A stretch of DNA of 64,000 nucleotides, taken from an uncultured Collinsella sp. Lineage in GTDB: Bacteria > Actinomycetota > Coriobacteriia > Coriobacteriales > Coriobacteriaceae. The stretch lies in assembly GCA_937995345.1 (NCBI GenBank), contig CALKKS010000004.1, forward strand, positions 1-64,000, given 5' to 3'. Below the pieces are notes generated by a model. The model had not been told where the DNA came from. It ran no database searches and saw nothing but the letters and a program-made list of their open reading frames with translations. Both the position numbers and the translations under genes were made by a program. Below are positions 8,554 to 16,319 of the stretch, piece by piece; position 1 is the first letter of the stretch, and every line of letters starts with the position of its first letter.

Positions 8554-8940
8554 GGGATCCTCCTAGCAAATAGCCTGTCAAGCAGGCAGAAATTACACGT
8601 GCTACATCAGTATAGCGAGGGGGAGGGCCCGGGGCGAAGCGCGGTGGGGGAGAGCGCGTACGCTGGCGCGCAACTGTGACCGCAAGTCTTAAGGCGGACT
8701 TATGGCATCGCGAAAACGCGCGTTAAAAAAGGGCGAACGGCGTTTACATAACCCAAGGTAGACCGTTGAATCAATTGGATTATCAGGTCGCGAAAACTCA
8801 TAAGGAAATCGTAAGAATTATGGTATTCTCAAACCCATGTTTTTAAGGATGGGCAAGCAACATCCAACACGAAAGCGCGGGCTCCCCTTCCGGGCTTCTC
8901 GAGGGTCATCTGGGACGAATGGGGAAAGAAAGGGGTCCGT
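8554..8940. other. Intergenic region upstream of the SipW-type subunit genes
   Basis: Divergent promoter region of 387 bp with no gene seen. A TATTCT hexamer at 8824-8829 sits in an A/T-rich stretch and could be the -10 of the subunit genes, but I find no convincing -35. The leader between it and the start codon at 8941 is about 110 bases and contains a GC-rich segment near 8875-8905 with weak hairpin potential. Confidence 0.3.
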
Positions 8941-9747
8941 ATGGATACCAAGGCATTAAAGAAGCAGATGGGCGCCGCCATCGCCATGGTGCTCGTGGCA
9001 GCCGTAGCCCTCGGCTCCGCCACCTTCGCATGGTTTGTGACGAACAACAGCGTCAAGGCGACGACGAGCAGCATCAGCGCTCAGTCGAACGCTGCTTACA
9101 TGACGATTGCGAAAGGCACCACTGGCGCAAGCGCCGCTAACGAAAGTGCCGTCGAGACGGACGTGGAAGACAAGGCTCTTTTCCCTGCGACTTTCGGCGA
9201 GCAGGTTGATTCGGACGGCAATGCACATCCTGGTCAGTTTTACACGGGAAACGGCAAGACGACCACCGATGGTGGCCTGAAAGATGCCCTGAGCAAGATT
9301 GGCACGAACGGCACCCCTGCGGAGGCTGTAACTGATGGTTATGCCGTTCATGTCCCCTTCAACGTGAGCACTAAGGGCCAGAAGATGAGAGACCTGCAGG
9401 TTGCTGGTGTTGCTAACGGTAAGTATGATGCCGAGGATGAGGCCAATAATGGCTCTGCCTTGGCTAAGGCATTGCGCGTCTTGGTTGTTGACGGTGCCGA
9501 CACTAACAAGTGGGTTGTGTACGGCCAAGAGGCTAATTCTACTAAGTACGAAGTTAAGCTTAGTTCCGAGACCGATAAGAAGGTCCCGAATTTTGGCGAG
9601 GTTTTGCCTGGCCAGGACCACGTTGTAAACGTTTATCTTTATTATGAGGGTTCGGACGTGGCCGTCTACACCAATAATCTTGCGAATCTGACCAAGACCA
9701 ATAAGGTCACCGTTGAGTTCGCTGCTACTCCCAACGGAAACAACTAA
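8941..9747 (+). CDS. SipW-type signal peptide protein (TasA/camelysin-like subunit 1)
   Basis: A 268-residue secreted protein. The N-terminus is a SipW-cognate signal peptide: basic start (KALKKQ), hydrophobic core and the GSATFAWFVTN boundary (about residues 26-37). That motif is typical of biofilm-matrix and camelysin-like proteins cut by SipW-type peptidases. The mature part is polar and beta-rich, with KVTVEF near the C-terminus. The equivalent of the WLEGxDxxC motif is degenerate here (YLYYEGSDVAVY) and lacks the cysteine. AGGGG precedes the ATG by 7 bases. A hairpin with six T follows the stop and may leave this transcript more abundant than the next gene's. It is likely a major structural subunit (inference). 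Confidence 0.75.
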   Translation: MDTKALKKQMGAAIAMVLVAAVALGSATFAWFVTNNSVKATTSSISAQSNAAYMTIAKGTTGASAANESAVETDVEDKALFPATFGEQVDSDGNAHPGQFYTGNGKTTTDGGLKDALSKIGTNGTPAEAVTDGYAVHVPFNVSTKGQKMRDLQVAGVANGKYDAEDEANNGSALAKALRVLVVDGADTNKWVVYGQEANSTKYEVKLSSETDKKVPNFGEVLPGQDHVVNVYLYYEGSDVAVYTNNLANLTKTNKVTVEFAATPNGNN

Positions 9748-9777
9748 CCAAGCGGGATGGCATATCTGCTGACTTTG

Positions 9778-9807
9778 GGGCGGGGTCTTTCGGCTCCGCC
9801 CTTTTTT
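9778..9807 (+). terminator. Hairpin with T tract between two subunit genes (terminator or attenuator)
   Basis: 10 bp stem including two G-T wobbles (9778-9787 with 9792-9801), TTTC loop and six T. It lies in the 80 bp gap before the next same-strand subunit gene, so partial read-through is likely. Confidence 0.7.
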
Positions 9808-9827
9808 GAAAAGAAGGTAGGTGAAAG

Positions 9828-10760
9828 ATGAATATATGCGAAATGAAAAAACAACTCAGGATTGCAGCCATTTCGGTTGTAATGGCTGCTGTTGCACTCG
9901 GATCGGCTACGTATGCGTGGTTTGTCACCAACTCTACGGTCAAAGCAACTACAGGTAGTATTAGCGCTCAGACAAACGGAATGGTTCTCCAGATTGTCTC
10001 CGGAGATACGCCCAATCATGAGGACAACCGCGAAGCGCTGACGACGGCATCTACTGTTGGAAATCAAATCAGCCCCTCTTCAACGGATAACGCGAAGTCA
10101 TGGTTTGTGCCCGCCACCTGGAGCAATACGATGGTCAGCTCTTATAAAGAAGCCAATACCAATGAAAAGGGTCTCTACAGTCAAGGTGGCAACTCGTATT
10201 ACGCATTTGCGGTGGGAAACTACACCGTCTATACGGTTAAGGAAACCGGACGTGCCGATGTCTATTTGAATCCTGACAACCCCTTAGTTGTTACGCCTTC
10301 AGCGGGGGCTTCGGAAAACTGGTTCAATAAGATTAAGGGATCCTTGAGGGTCGGTATTGTTGTCGACGATGACCTTAAGTTCGTCTATGCTCCGACTCAG
10401 CCATCTTCTACCGAAACTGGCAACGATGTTAATGCCACCATGGGCTGGAGCTGCGTTGCTTCGGCGGGGGATACGACCCAAGAAGCAAGTTACATGCACT
10501 TGTATGCCGACAATCTTGTTGATCAGCAGAATGGTAACTGGGCAGCCGCAAAAAACGGCACTCTATATGATAAGCCGGCTGGGCAAAACGGTAAGGCCAT
10601 CACCACGAATGTTGGCTATAACGGCACTCATATAAAGGTCGTCATCTGGATGGAGGGCACGGATTCAGATTGTGTAAATGTGTCCGATTTGGATGATGCC
10701 CAGAAAGCAAATCCAACTTTTAATGTTACGCTCAATTTGGTTGGCGTAGCGACTGAATAG
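9828..10760 (+). CDS. SipW-type signal peptide protein (TasA/camelysin-like subunit 2)
   Basis: A 310-residue secreted paralogue of the preceding protein. Its first 60 residues are very similar: KKQLRIAAISVV, then ALGSATYAWFVTN and the following STVKATTGSISAQTN. The rest has diverged. The C-terminal motif is present as IWMEGTDSDC, followed by a beta strand FNVTLNLVGV that probably closes the domain. The ribosome binding site is GTAGGTG, 7 bases before the ATG. Base composition is lower in GC than in the second subunit block, which suggests a separate history or recent duplication. It ends the first block and is followed by a strong bidirectional terminator. Confidence 0.75.
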   Translation: MNICEMKKQLRIAAISVVMAAVALGSATYAWFVTNSTVKATTGSISAQTNGMVLQIVSGDTPNHEDNREALTTASTVGNQISPSSTDNAKSWFVPATWSNTMVSSYKEANTNEKGLYSQGGNSYYAFAVGNYTVYTVKETGRADVYLNPDNPLVVTPSAGASENWFNKIKGSLRVGIVVDDDLKFVYAPTQPSSTETGNDVNATMGWSCVASAGDTTQEASYMHLYADNLVDQQNGNWAAAKNGTLYDKPAGQNGKAITTNVGYNGTHIKVVIWMEGTDSDCVNVSDLDDAQKANPTFNVTLNLVGVATE

Positions 10761-10793
10761 TCGGTCAAAATAATCGCAGTAGCGTAAATAAAG

Positions 10794-10829
10794 ACGAGGG
10801 CCAGTTCAATCAAGAACTGGCCCTCGTTT
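10794..10829. terminator. Bidirectional terminator
   Basis: Perfect 14 bp arms (10794-10807 and 10814-10827) with a 6-base loop, flanked by A/T on both sides. It lies between subunit gene 2 and the convergent methyltransferase gene. Confidence 0.85.
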
Positions 10830-10851
10830 GTTTATGCCAAAAGTGGCTTGG

Positions 10852-12114
10852 CTACAGTCCGTACACCTCAACCATGGCCTCGCCGATGCGATGAGGGACA
10901 CCCGTGACCAGGGCATTGCCCATGCAGAAGGCTCGATGGCCATCGGTCATGCCGGTGTCGGTCCAGCCCTTCGGGAATCCTTGGAGCTGATCGAGCTCGT
11001 CGGGGACAAGACGGCGGAAACGACCGTCGGGGCACTCGATGACATGCTTAAAACGGCTGGCTCCCGTGCCGCCTTCGCCCGTGAGAATCGTGCGGCTTGG
11101 CTTGTCGGTAGCATCTGGGAAGCTCATGGCTCCCTCGGAATACGTGTACGTAAAGCCCGTCTTCTTATTGGTGCGCTCTTCGCGTTTGCTGCCCTTGAGG
11201 TAGCGCCAGTCGGGAAGCTTTCCGTCAGAGATGTAGAACTGCTCCGGAACATTCGCCTCGTCCACAAGCACATCGCCAAGCACATGGCGCTCACCGTGAT
11301 AATCCTCGGCAAAGTCGCAGGTCAAAACATGACAGCCCTGCATGACGCCGGCATTCTTGAACTGAGAGGTCTTCTGGCCAACGCCAAAACGAGTCGAGTT
11401 CTCGTAAGGATCGGATAGGACATCGAGCTCGGCCATTTCGTCAGGATAGATGGCAGGGAAGGCCTTTGCCATGACGCCGTTGTGCATGCGGTCAACAAGA
11501 TTGACCTCGCCGGCGTTCTTCTCGCAGAAGATATAAACGCGCTTGCGACGCTGGGGGAAACCGTATTCCGCAGAGTTGACCACGCGCCATTCAACGGTGT
11601 AATCGAGGTCTGCGAGGCAGCTCAGAATGATGGCGAAGTCGCGACCGCGCTGAGACGCGGGCGACTTGAGCAGGCGGTCGACGTTCTCGAAGAGACCGAA
11701 GCGCGGCTTCTTCATTTCGAGGAAGTGATAGATGTCCCACCAAAGGACACCCTTCTTGCCCTCGATGCCATGTGCCTGATTAAGCGGGCGAGCGACAGAG
11801 TAATCCTGGCAAGGGAAGCCGCCGACGACCATGTCAACGTCGGGGATTTCAATCTCGCTGGCCTCAGCCTGCTCCAAGACTTTATTGATATCTTCGTTGA
11901 CTACGGAATCCTCGCCAAAGCGGTCCATATAGCAACGTGCCGCGAACTGACGAGCCTTGGTTCCGGGCGGTTCCCACTGGTTTGCCCAAATAGTGCGAAA
12001 AGGGCCGGCAGGCTTCATGTAGAAATCTGGATAACGAGGGTCAGCGTAGCCTTCGAGGCCTAAACGAAATCCGCCGACGCCAGCAAAAAGCTCGGCGATT
12101 TTGACCTCTGACAT
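10852..12114 (-). CDS. DNA (cytosine-5) methyltransferase, partner of the Sau3AI-like nuclease
   Basis: A 420-residue C5-methyltransferase. Motif I is LFAGVGGFRLG (residues 9-19, AdoMet binding). Motif IV is GGFPCQDYS with catalytic Cys102. Motif VI is LFENVDR (E143) and motif VIII is QRRKRVYIF. Motifs IX-X are in the C-terminal part (RRLVPDELDQLQGFP). Length matches M.Sau3AI (about 412). The start at 12114 follows GGGGGAG; the few upstream codons lack a site. The gene is divergent from a Sau3AI-like endonuclease gene across 149 bp, so it should protect GATC sites by methylating the C (inferred from the partner). There is no N-terminal helix-turn-helix of the self-regulating kind. Confidence 0.9.
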   Translation of the reverse strand: MSEVKIAELFAGVGGFRLGLEGYADPRYPDFYMKPAGPFRTIWANQWEPPGTKARQFAARCYMDRFGEDSVVNEDINKVLEQAEASEIEIPDVDMVVGGFPCQDYSVARPLNQAHGIEGKKGVLWWDIYHFLEMKKPRFGLFENVDRLLKSPASQRGRDFAIILSCLADLDYTVEWRVVNSAEYGFPQRRKRVYIFCEKNAGEVNLVDRMHNGVMAKAFPAIYPDEMAELDVLSDPYENSTRFGVGQKTSQFKNAGVMQGCHVLTCDFAEDYHGERHVLGDVLVDEANVPEQFYISDGKLPDWRYLKGSKREERTNKKTGFTYTYSEGAMSFPDATDKPSRTILTGEGGTGASRFKHVIECPDGRFRRLVPDELDQLQGFPKGWTDTGMTDGHRAFCMGNALVTGVPHRIGEAMVEVYGL

Positions 12115-12176
12115 ACTCACTCCCCCAAATCGCTGCAAATGCAAAGACCAAGGGTACAGAAATCGGGTTGTAAATG

Positions 12177-12198
12177 GAAGATCCCTTAGGGGATCTTC
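12177..12198. promoter_or_regulatory. GATC-bearing palindrome in the divergent R-M promoter region
   Basis: Perfect 9 bp arms GAAGATCCC / GGGATCTTC around TTAG. Each arm contains one GATC, the presumed target of the adjacent R-M system. It lies between the two start codons (12114 and 12264), with AACCCG/CGGGTT-type half sites on both sides. Its methylation state, or a bound regulator, could set expression. It could instead be a hairpin in the nuclease leader. Confidence 0.45.
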
Positions 12199-12263
12199 AC
12201 AGTATAACCCGAATTTACAGTAGCATACGTATTAGATCATGTCTTATTTCGAGAGGATTTGCC

Positions 12264-13769
12264 ATGTCCAAGAAGCACCTCGATTTCAAGCGCATGCTTG
12301 ACGATACTGATTTTTCTGACCCCTCAAGCATCGAGCGCTATGCTGCCAATCTCGATGGCATGACGTTTCGCGACATTCTGGAGCTTGGCATTGCGCCGGA
12401 GGGGGAGAGTGCTCCCAAGGACTTCGGGTCCAAGAAGTACAAGGGCGGCATGGGAACCCTTATCGAGGAACGCTACTTTGGCTACAAGGCCAACAGCGAT
12501 GATCGGCCCGATTTTCCCGAGGCAGGCGTTGAACTCAAGGCAACGTGCTTCGACGTGCTCAAGAACGGTCGTAAATCCGCCGGCGAGCGCCTCGTTCTGA
12601 CGATGATTCCTTACGATCGTCCGGTTTCGCTTGACTATGACAACTCGCATCTCAAGACCAAGCTCAGCAATATCCTGCTGATTTACTACGGCCGCGACAA
12701 CTCAATCGACAAATACGACCAGCGCATTGAGCGTGCAGTCATGGTCCGTCTGCCCGAAGAGGACATGAAGATTATTCGCGCCGACTACGAGAAGATCATT
12801 TCGTATATTCAAGATGGTCGCGCGGATGAACTTTCGGAGGGCATGACTACCTACTTAGGCGCCTGCACGAAGGGCAAAACCGAAGCGAAGATGTGGGTTG
12901 ACCAGTATTACGAGTACGTCAATACCGATACGGGTGAGATCGAACGCCGCCGCGCAAAGCGTCGCGCCTTTTCACTCAAGCGCTCATATATGGACTACGT
13001 GCTTCATACCTACGTGCTCGGTGCCCCGCGCGTTGGCGAGAGCATCGTTCAGGCTGGCGACGAACCCGCTGATTTCGAAAGCTACGTAACCGGGCTTATC
13101 GAGCGTCACTATGGTGAGACCGATCGCCAGATTGCGGAGCAGTACGGGTTGGAGTATACGGGCAACAAGGCGCAATGGACAACGCTCGTTTACCGCATGC
13201 TCGGTATTAAAAACAATGCCGCCGAGGAGTTCGTTAAAGCAGGGATTAGCGTCCGTGCTTGTCGCGTTAATAAGAGGGGGCACATCGAGCAGGCAATGTC
13301 TTTCCCTCCGTTTGAGTTCAAGCAGCTAATCAACGAGGATTGGGAAACGTCTTCCTTCCGTGCGCGCCTTGAGACCAACCGTTTCTTCTTTGTCGTGTTC
13401 CGTGAGGACCACGAGGGGGAGTGGCGCCTCGACCGCTGTCTATTCTGGGCAATGCCGGCAAACGAAATCGAAGGTCCCGCAAAAGCTTGCTGGGACGAGA
13501 CGCGAAAGGTCATTCGTGAGGGCGTTAAGCTCAATCCGTACAGGGATGCGAGCGGAAAGCTCAAGGTGACCAACAATCTGCCCGGCATGGCGGACAACCC
13601 GATCGTTCACGTTCGCCCGCATACATCAAAGGCAGCCTACAAGTTCGCCGACGGAGCCGAAATTGGCAACATTGCGAAAAACGCCTACGAGCTGCCCGAC
13701 GGCCGCTGGATGACCAGACAATCCTTCTGGTTCAATAAAGGCTATCTGGAGCACATCTTGGGACTGTAG
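12264..13769 (+). CDS. Sau3AI/MutH-family type II restriction endonuclease (predicted GATC)
   Basis: A 501-residue protein, close to Sau3AI (489). The N-terminal domain carries the MutH/Sau3AI catalytic pattern: D83, E90 and K92 in DFPEAGVELKAT, preceded by GTLIEERYFG with E68/E69. In Sau3AI this domain cuts before GATC, and a second MutH-like C-terminal domain acts as an allosteric DNA clamp; the C-terminal 250 residues here fit that role. The start at 12264 has AGAGGA upstream, and codons before it fall in the palindrome and look non-coding. Together with the divergent C5-methyltransferase it forms a complete type II R-M system. GATC specificity is inferred from the family. Confidence 0.88.
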   Translation: MSKKHLDFKRMLDDTDFSDPSSIERYAANLDGMTFRDILELGIAPEGESAPKDFGSKKYKGGMGTLIEERYFGYKANSDDRPDFPEAGVELKATCFDVLKNGRKSAGERLVLTMIPYDRPVSLDYDNSHLKTKLSNILLIYYGRDNSIDKYDQRIERAVMVRLPEEDMKIIRADYEKIISYIQDGRADELSEGMTTYLGACTKGKTEAKMWVDQYYEYVNTDTGEIERRRAKRRAFSLKRSYMDYVLHTYVLGAPRVGESIVQAGDEPADFESYVTGLIERHYGETDRQIAEQYGLEYTGNKAQWTTLVYRMLGIKNNAAEEFVKAGISVRACRVNKRGHIEQAMSFPPFEFKQLINEDWETSSFRARLETNRFFFVVFREDHEGEWRLDRCLFWAMPANEIEGPAKACWDETRKVIREGVKLNPYRDASGKLKVTNNLPGMADNPIVHVRPHTSKAAYKFADGAEIGNIAKNAYELPDGRWMTRQSFWFNKGYLEHILGL

Positions 13770-13862
13770 CTTTCAAGCTGGTTGCTCGGCGGTCAAACCC
13801 TTTGAACTTGACGTTGCAAACGCGCCTCGAGGCAGGCCTTCGGTATCTTCGAATCGCCCGTC

Positions 13863-15161
13863 CTACGCCCGCAACGTCCCAATGGGGAACACGTAGACGT
13901 CGTGCTCGGCGTCGTAGCGGCAGAAGGGCGAGGTTGCGGTGATGACGGCGCAGAACTCCGGTTGAGGGTTGCGTGCGGCGGGGTTCAGAGCGACCTTGCG
14001 GCGCAGGCGCTCGATATTGCGGATTCCGTCGCTTACCTTGGATTCGCCGAGCTTGATTTCTATCGCTGCCCAGCGGCCATCGTTGAGCTCGATGATGGCA
14101 TCGACCTCAAGCCCGTCGGAGTCGCCATAGTAGTGGAGCGAGCCCGGATGCGAGCCGGGCAGGCACGCGGTGTAGACGCTCAGGTCGTGAATGCACAGAG
14201 ACTCAAAGAGCAGGCCAAAAGTCTGGCCGTCCGCAAGGAGCCTCTGGGGATTCATGCCAAGCGCGGCCGCGGGAATGGAAGGGTCGGCAAAATAGCGCTT
14301 TGGCTTGGTGCGCAGGCGGGACTTTGCGCGGACGGGTGCATCCCAACCGGGCAGATTGACGATCGCATACATGCTCTCCAGCATATCGAGGTAAAACGCC
14401 ACGGTCGAAGTTGCCGGCTGGGCGTCACTGTCGCCCAACGAGGCATCTGCCGCGATGGTGTTGAGCGTGGCAGAGGTCGCAACGTTGCGTGCAAGCGAGG
14501 ACACGATGTGTCGTGCCGTAGATCCAACGCCACCTTTTTGCGGAACGCTGACTTCGTACATGGCATCGAGATACTGGTTAACGACCTCTGCCGCCATTTG
14601 GGGGCTAGCCCCGACGAGCGCCGGCCATCCTCCGCAACAAATTGCGTCGGCCAACATGGGCAGCGATCCTGTATAGGCGGAAGGTTCGAATGATCCTTCG
14701 AATAGATTTTTCAGCGAAACGGACCCCGTCGAAAGCCCGCGCTCCCAAAGTGTCATGGTGCTCATATCGAGACGCGCTATGCGACCGGCGCCGCTGTGGG
14801 TGACAGAGTCTTTTGCCGGTGTTGACGACCCAGTGAGGATAAAGAGGCCCTTCTCGCCGCCGGATGCATCTACGGCGCGTCGCGTGGCGTCCCACGTCGC
14901 GGGGGTCTCCTGCCACTCATCGATGACATGCGGCTTATTGCCCTGAAGGGCGAGCGAAGGATCGGCTTCGACCAGCGACTTTACGTTTGGGTCGTCAAGA
15001 TGAACAACGCTCTCACCGAATGCGAGCGCGGTCCATGATTTGCCGCACCATTTGGTGCCCCGAATCTCGACCGCTCCAAAAATCTGGAGCAGGGTTTGCA
15101 GCCGTTCGTCCAAAAGGCGAGGACGGTAGGATTTGGGTTGTTCCGAACCATAAGAAATCAT
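13863..15161 (-). CDS. AAA_14 / DUF4143 ATPase
   Basis: A 432-residue ATPase of the AAA_14-DUF4143 group common in gut anaerobes and archaea. Walker A is GTKWCGKS (residues 35-42), and the Walker B region is HVIDEWQ. The C-terminal DUF4143 region has LLFESLCIHDL and then LEVDAIIEL...AAIEIKLG, a D...ExK arrangement like PD-(D/E)xK nucleases. The family's role is unsettled; defence, toxin-like and DNA-transaction roles have been suggested. The start at 15161 has AGAGG about 10 bases upstream; a longer reading would run into the tandem repeats at 15190-15296 and lacks a site. It lies in an accessory island beside the R-M genes. Confidence 0.75.
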   Translation of the reverse strand: MISYGSEQPKSYRPRLLDERLQTLLQIFGAVEIRGTKWCGKSWTALAFGESVVHLDDPNVKSLVEADPSLALQGNKPHVIDEWQETPATWDATRRAVDASGGEKGLFILTGSSTPAKDSVTHSGAGRIARLDMSTMTLWERGLSTGSVSLKNLFEGSFEPSAYTGSLPMLADAICCGGWPALVGASPQMAAEVVNQYLDAMYEVSVPQKGGVGSTARHIVSSLARNVATSATLNTIAADASLGDSDAQPATSTVAFYLDMLESMYAIVNLPGWDAPVRAKSRLRTKPKRYFADPSIPAAALGMNPQRLLADGQTFGLLFESLCIHDLSVYTACLPGSHPGSLHYYGDSDGLEVDAIIELNDGRWAAIEIKLGESKVSDGIRNIERLRRKVALNPAARNPQPEFCAVITATSPFCRYDAEHDVYVFPIGTLRA

Positions 15162-15189
15162 GATTTGATAAACCTCTCTACCTGCGCAT

Positions 15190-15296
15190 ACTCGATTTCC
15201 GAGGATTTCCACACTCGATTTTCGAGGATAATCATACTCGATTTCCGAGGATTTCCATACTCGATTTCCGAGGAAAACTGGACTCGATTTTCGAGT
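15190..15296. repeat. Five palindromic units at an exact 23 bp period
   Basis: Units start at 15190, 15213, 15236, 15259 and 15282, exactly 23 bp apart. Each begins ACTCGATTTYCGAG, an inverted repeat that is perfect in two units (CTCGATTTTCGAG). Spacers are mostly GATTTCCAT-like. The array fills the gap between the starts of the ATPase gene and the DUF5710 gene end. It looks like an iterated operator or iteron rather than CRISPR, because the spacers are short and nearly identical. Confidence 0.75.
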
Positions 15297-15302
15297 TTTG
15301 CC

Positions 15303-16001
15303 CTACAGGTAAATCCCCTCGCACAGGGTTTTGTGGAACTGGGTGTGGTGGTCGCGTGCCCAGGTGAAGAGCGCTTGGTCGTAGTTGCTCTGGCTGGCGG
15401 GGATGCCAAAGACGCCGGCGACTTCTACGCGCACGAACTCCAGCGCGGGTAGCTTGTTGATGGCCGTGAGCGCAAACGGCGACGTGGGCTCCTCGAACAG
15501 GTAATGGCTGCCTTGCAGCGCGCCGCAGCCGGTACAGGTGCTGGAGAGCGATACGGTCTTGGTGGTGCGCGACGTTGTGGGCTTGTAGCCGCAGCGCTCG
15601 CGCAGGTAGTCGCGAATCTCGGCCGGCACGCAGCCCAGCGCGGGGACGATGGCTATGGCGTTGGCGCGGGCGGTGTCGATCGCGATGTGGCCCGCGTCGT
15701 CCATGGCGGGCGCGGCGCTGGGCGCAGCCTTGCTGCCCGAGTCCTCGGCCGCCCGATACGGAATGCCAAAGGCTGCGACCGTTGTCTGCTCGTGGCACTT
15801 CCAACACTCGCGCTTGCCCAGCACCAGGTAGATGTAGGGCGCGCTGGGGTCGGAGCGATCCACGCCGGGCAGCCACGCGGCAAAGGGCTCGGGGTTGACG
15901 CCATCGGGCACGTACCAGATCTTCTTGGCCCGGTCCCACTTGGCGCCCAGGGCCTTGGCCTTGTCTTTGTGCGAAAAGGGAACATCGAGCTCGGTGCGCA
16001 T
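15303..16001 (-). CDS. DUF5710 domain protein with paired cysteines
   Basis: A 232-residue protein. The N-terminal part (ELDVPFSHKDKAKALGAKWD then KKIWYVPDG) is the DUF5710 module, found in DNA primase- and plasmid TraC-like proteins and of unknown role. Two cysteine pairs (CWKC about residue 66, CTGC about 160) suggest a zinc-binding fold. The last third resembles nothing I recognise. The start at 16001 follows AAGGAG at good spacing; the frame is open for 75 more codons upstream but through a palindromic repeat, so that extension is unlikely. It is in the same orientation as the ATPase gene but separated from it by the tandem repeat array. Confidence 0.65.
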   Translation of the reverse strand: MRTELDVPFSHKDKAKALGAKWDRAKKIWYVPDGVNPEPFAAWLPGVDRSDPSAPYIYLVLGKRECWKCHEQTTVAAFGIPYRAAEDSGSKAAPSAAPAMDDAGHIAIDTARANAIAIVPALGCVPAEIRDYLRERCGYKPTTSRTTKTVSLSSTCTGCGALQGSHYLFEEPTSPFALTAINKLPALEFVRVEVAGVFGIPASQSNYDQALFTWARDHHTQFHKTLCEGIYL

Positions 16002-16122
16002 GGCGGCTCCTTTGTGCGGCTTGCGGTGCATGTGCTCCAAGGATACCCCAGCGGCGGGTGTGTGGTCGCCGAGTGAGCGTTCTGAACGCTCGAGAGGTCG
16101 CGGAGCATTTTGGCGAGGGCGC

Positions 16123-16196
16123 GCCGTCAAGCAAATGGGCAAGTAAATGGTCAGCTTTTGGTCAGTTGAGCGGCAACCTTGCCAAAAGCTTGACGG
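16123..16196. repeat. Palindromic intergenic repeat, related to 46051-46104
   Basis: Outer arms CCGTCAAGC (16124-16132) and GCTTGACGG (16188-16196) are perfect, with inner partial pairing GGCAAG/CTTGCC. The segment contains GGTCAGCTTTTGGTCAG (16149-16165) and ACCTTGCCAAAAGCTTGACG, both of which recur in another order at 46051-46104. Confidence 0.5.
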
Positions 16197-16284
16197 ATTT
16201 GCGTTTAGACGTCGACGAATGAGCACTTTGGTTGCGCCGTGGCAAAAAACTGCTGGTCGTCTGCCGAAAACTCGCCAGGGTCGC

Positions 16285-16319
16285 TTGCAGCCGCCGACTC
16301 GCGTGCTATCTTCGCGCCA
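16285..16319 (+). promoter_or_regulatory. Promoter for a possibly leaderless transcript
   Basis: TTGCAG (16285-16290), 16 bp spacer, TATCTT (16307-16312). The ATG at 16319 begins 6 bases after the -10, where transcription should start. No Shine-Dalgarno precedes the ATG. Leaderless genes are frequent in actinobacteria. Confidence 0.45.

Noticed and set aside
15190..15296. CRISPR array
   Set aside because: The period is only 23 bp, spacers are about 8-9 bases and nearly identical, and no cas genes are nearby.
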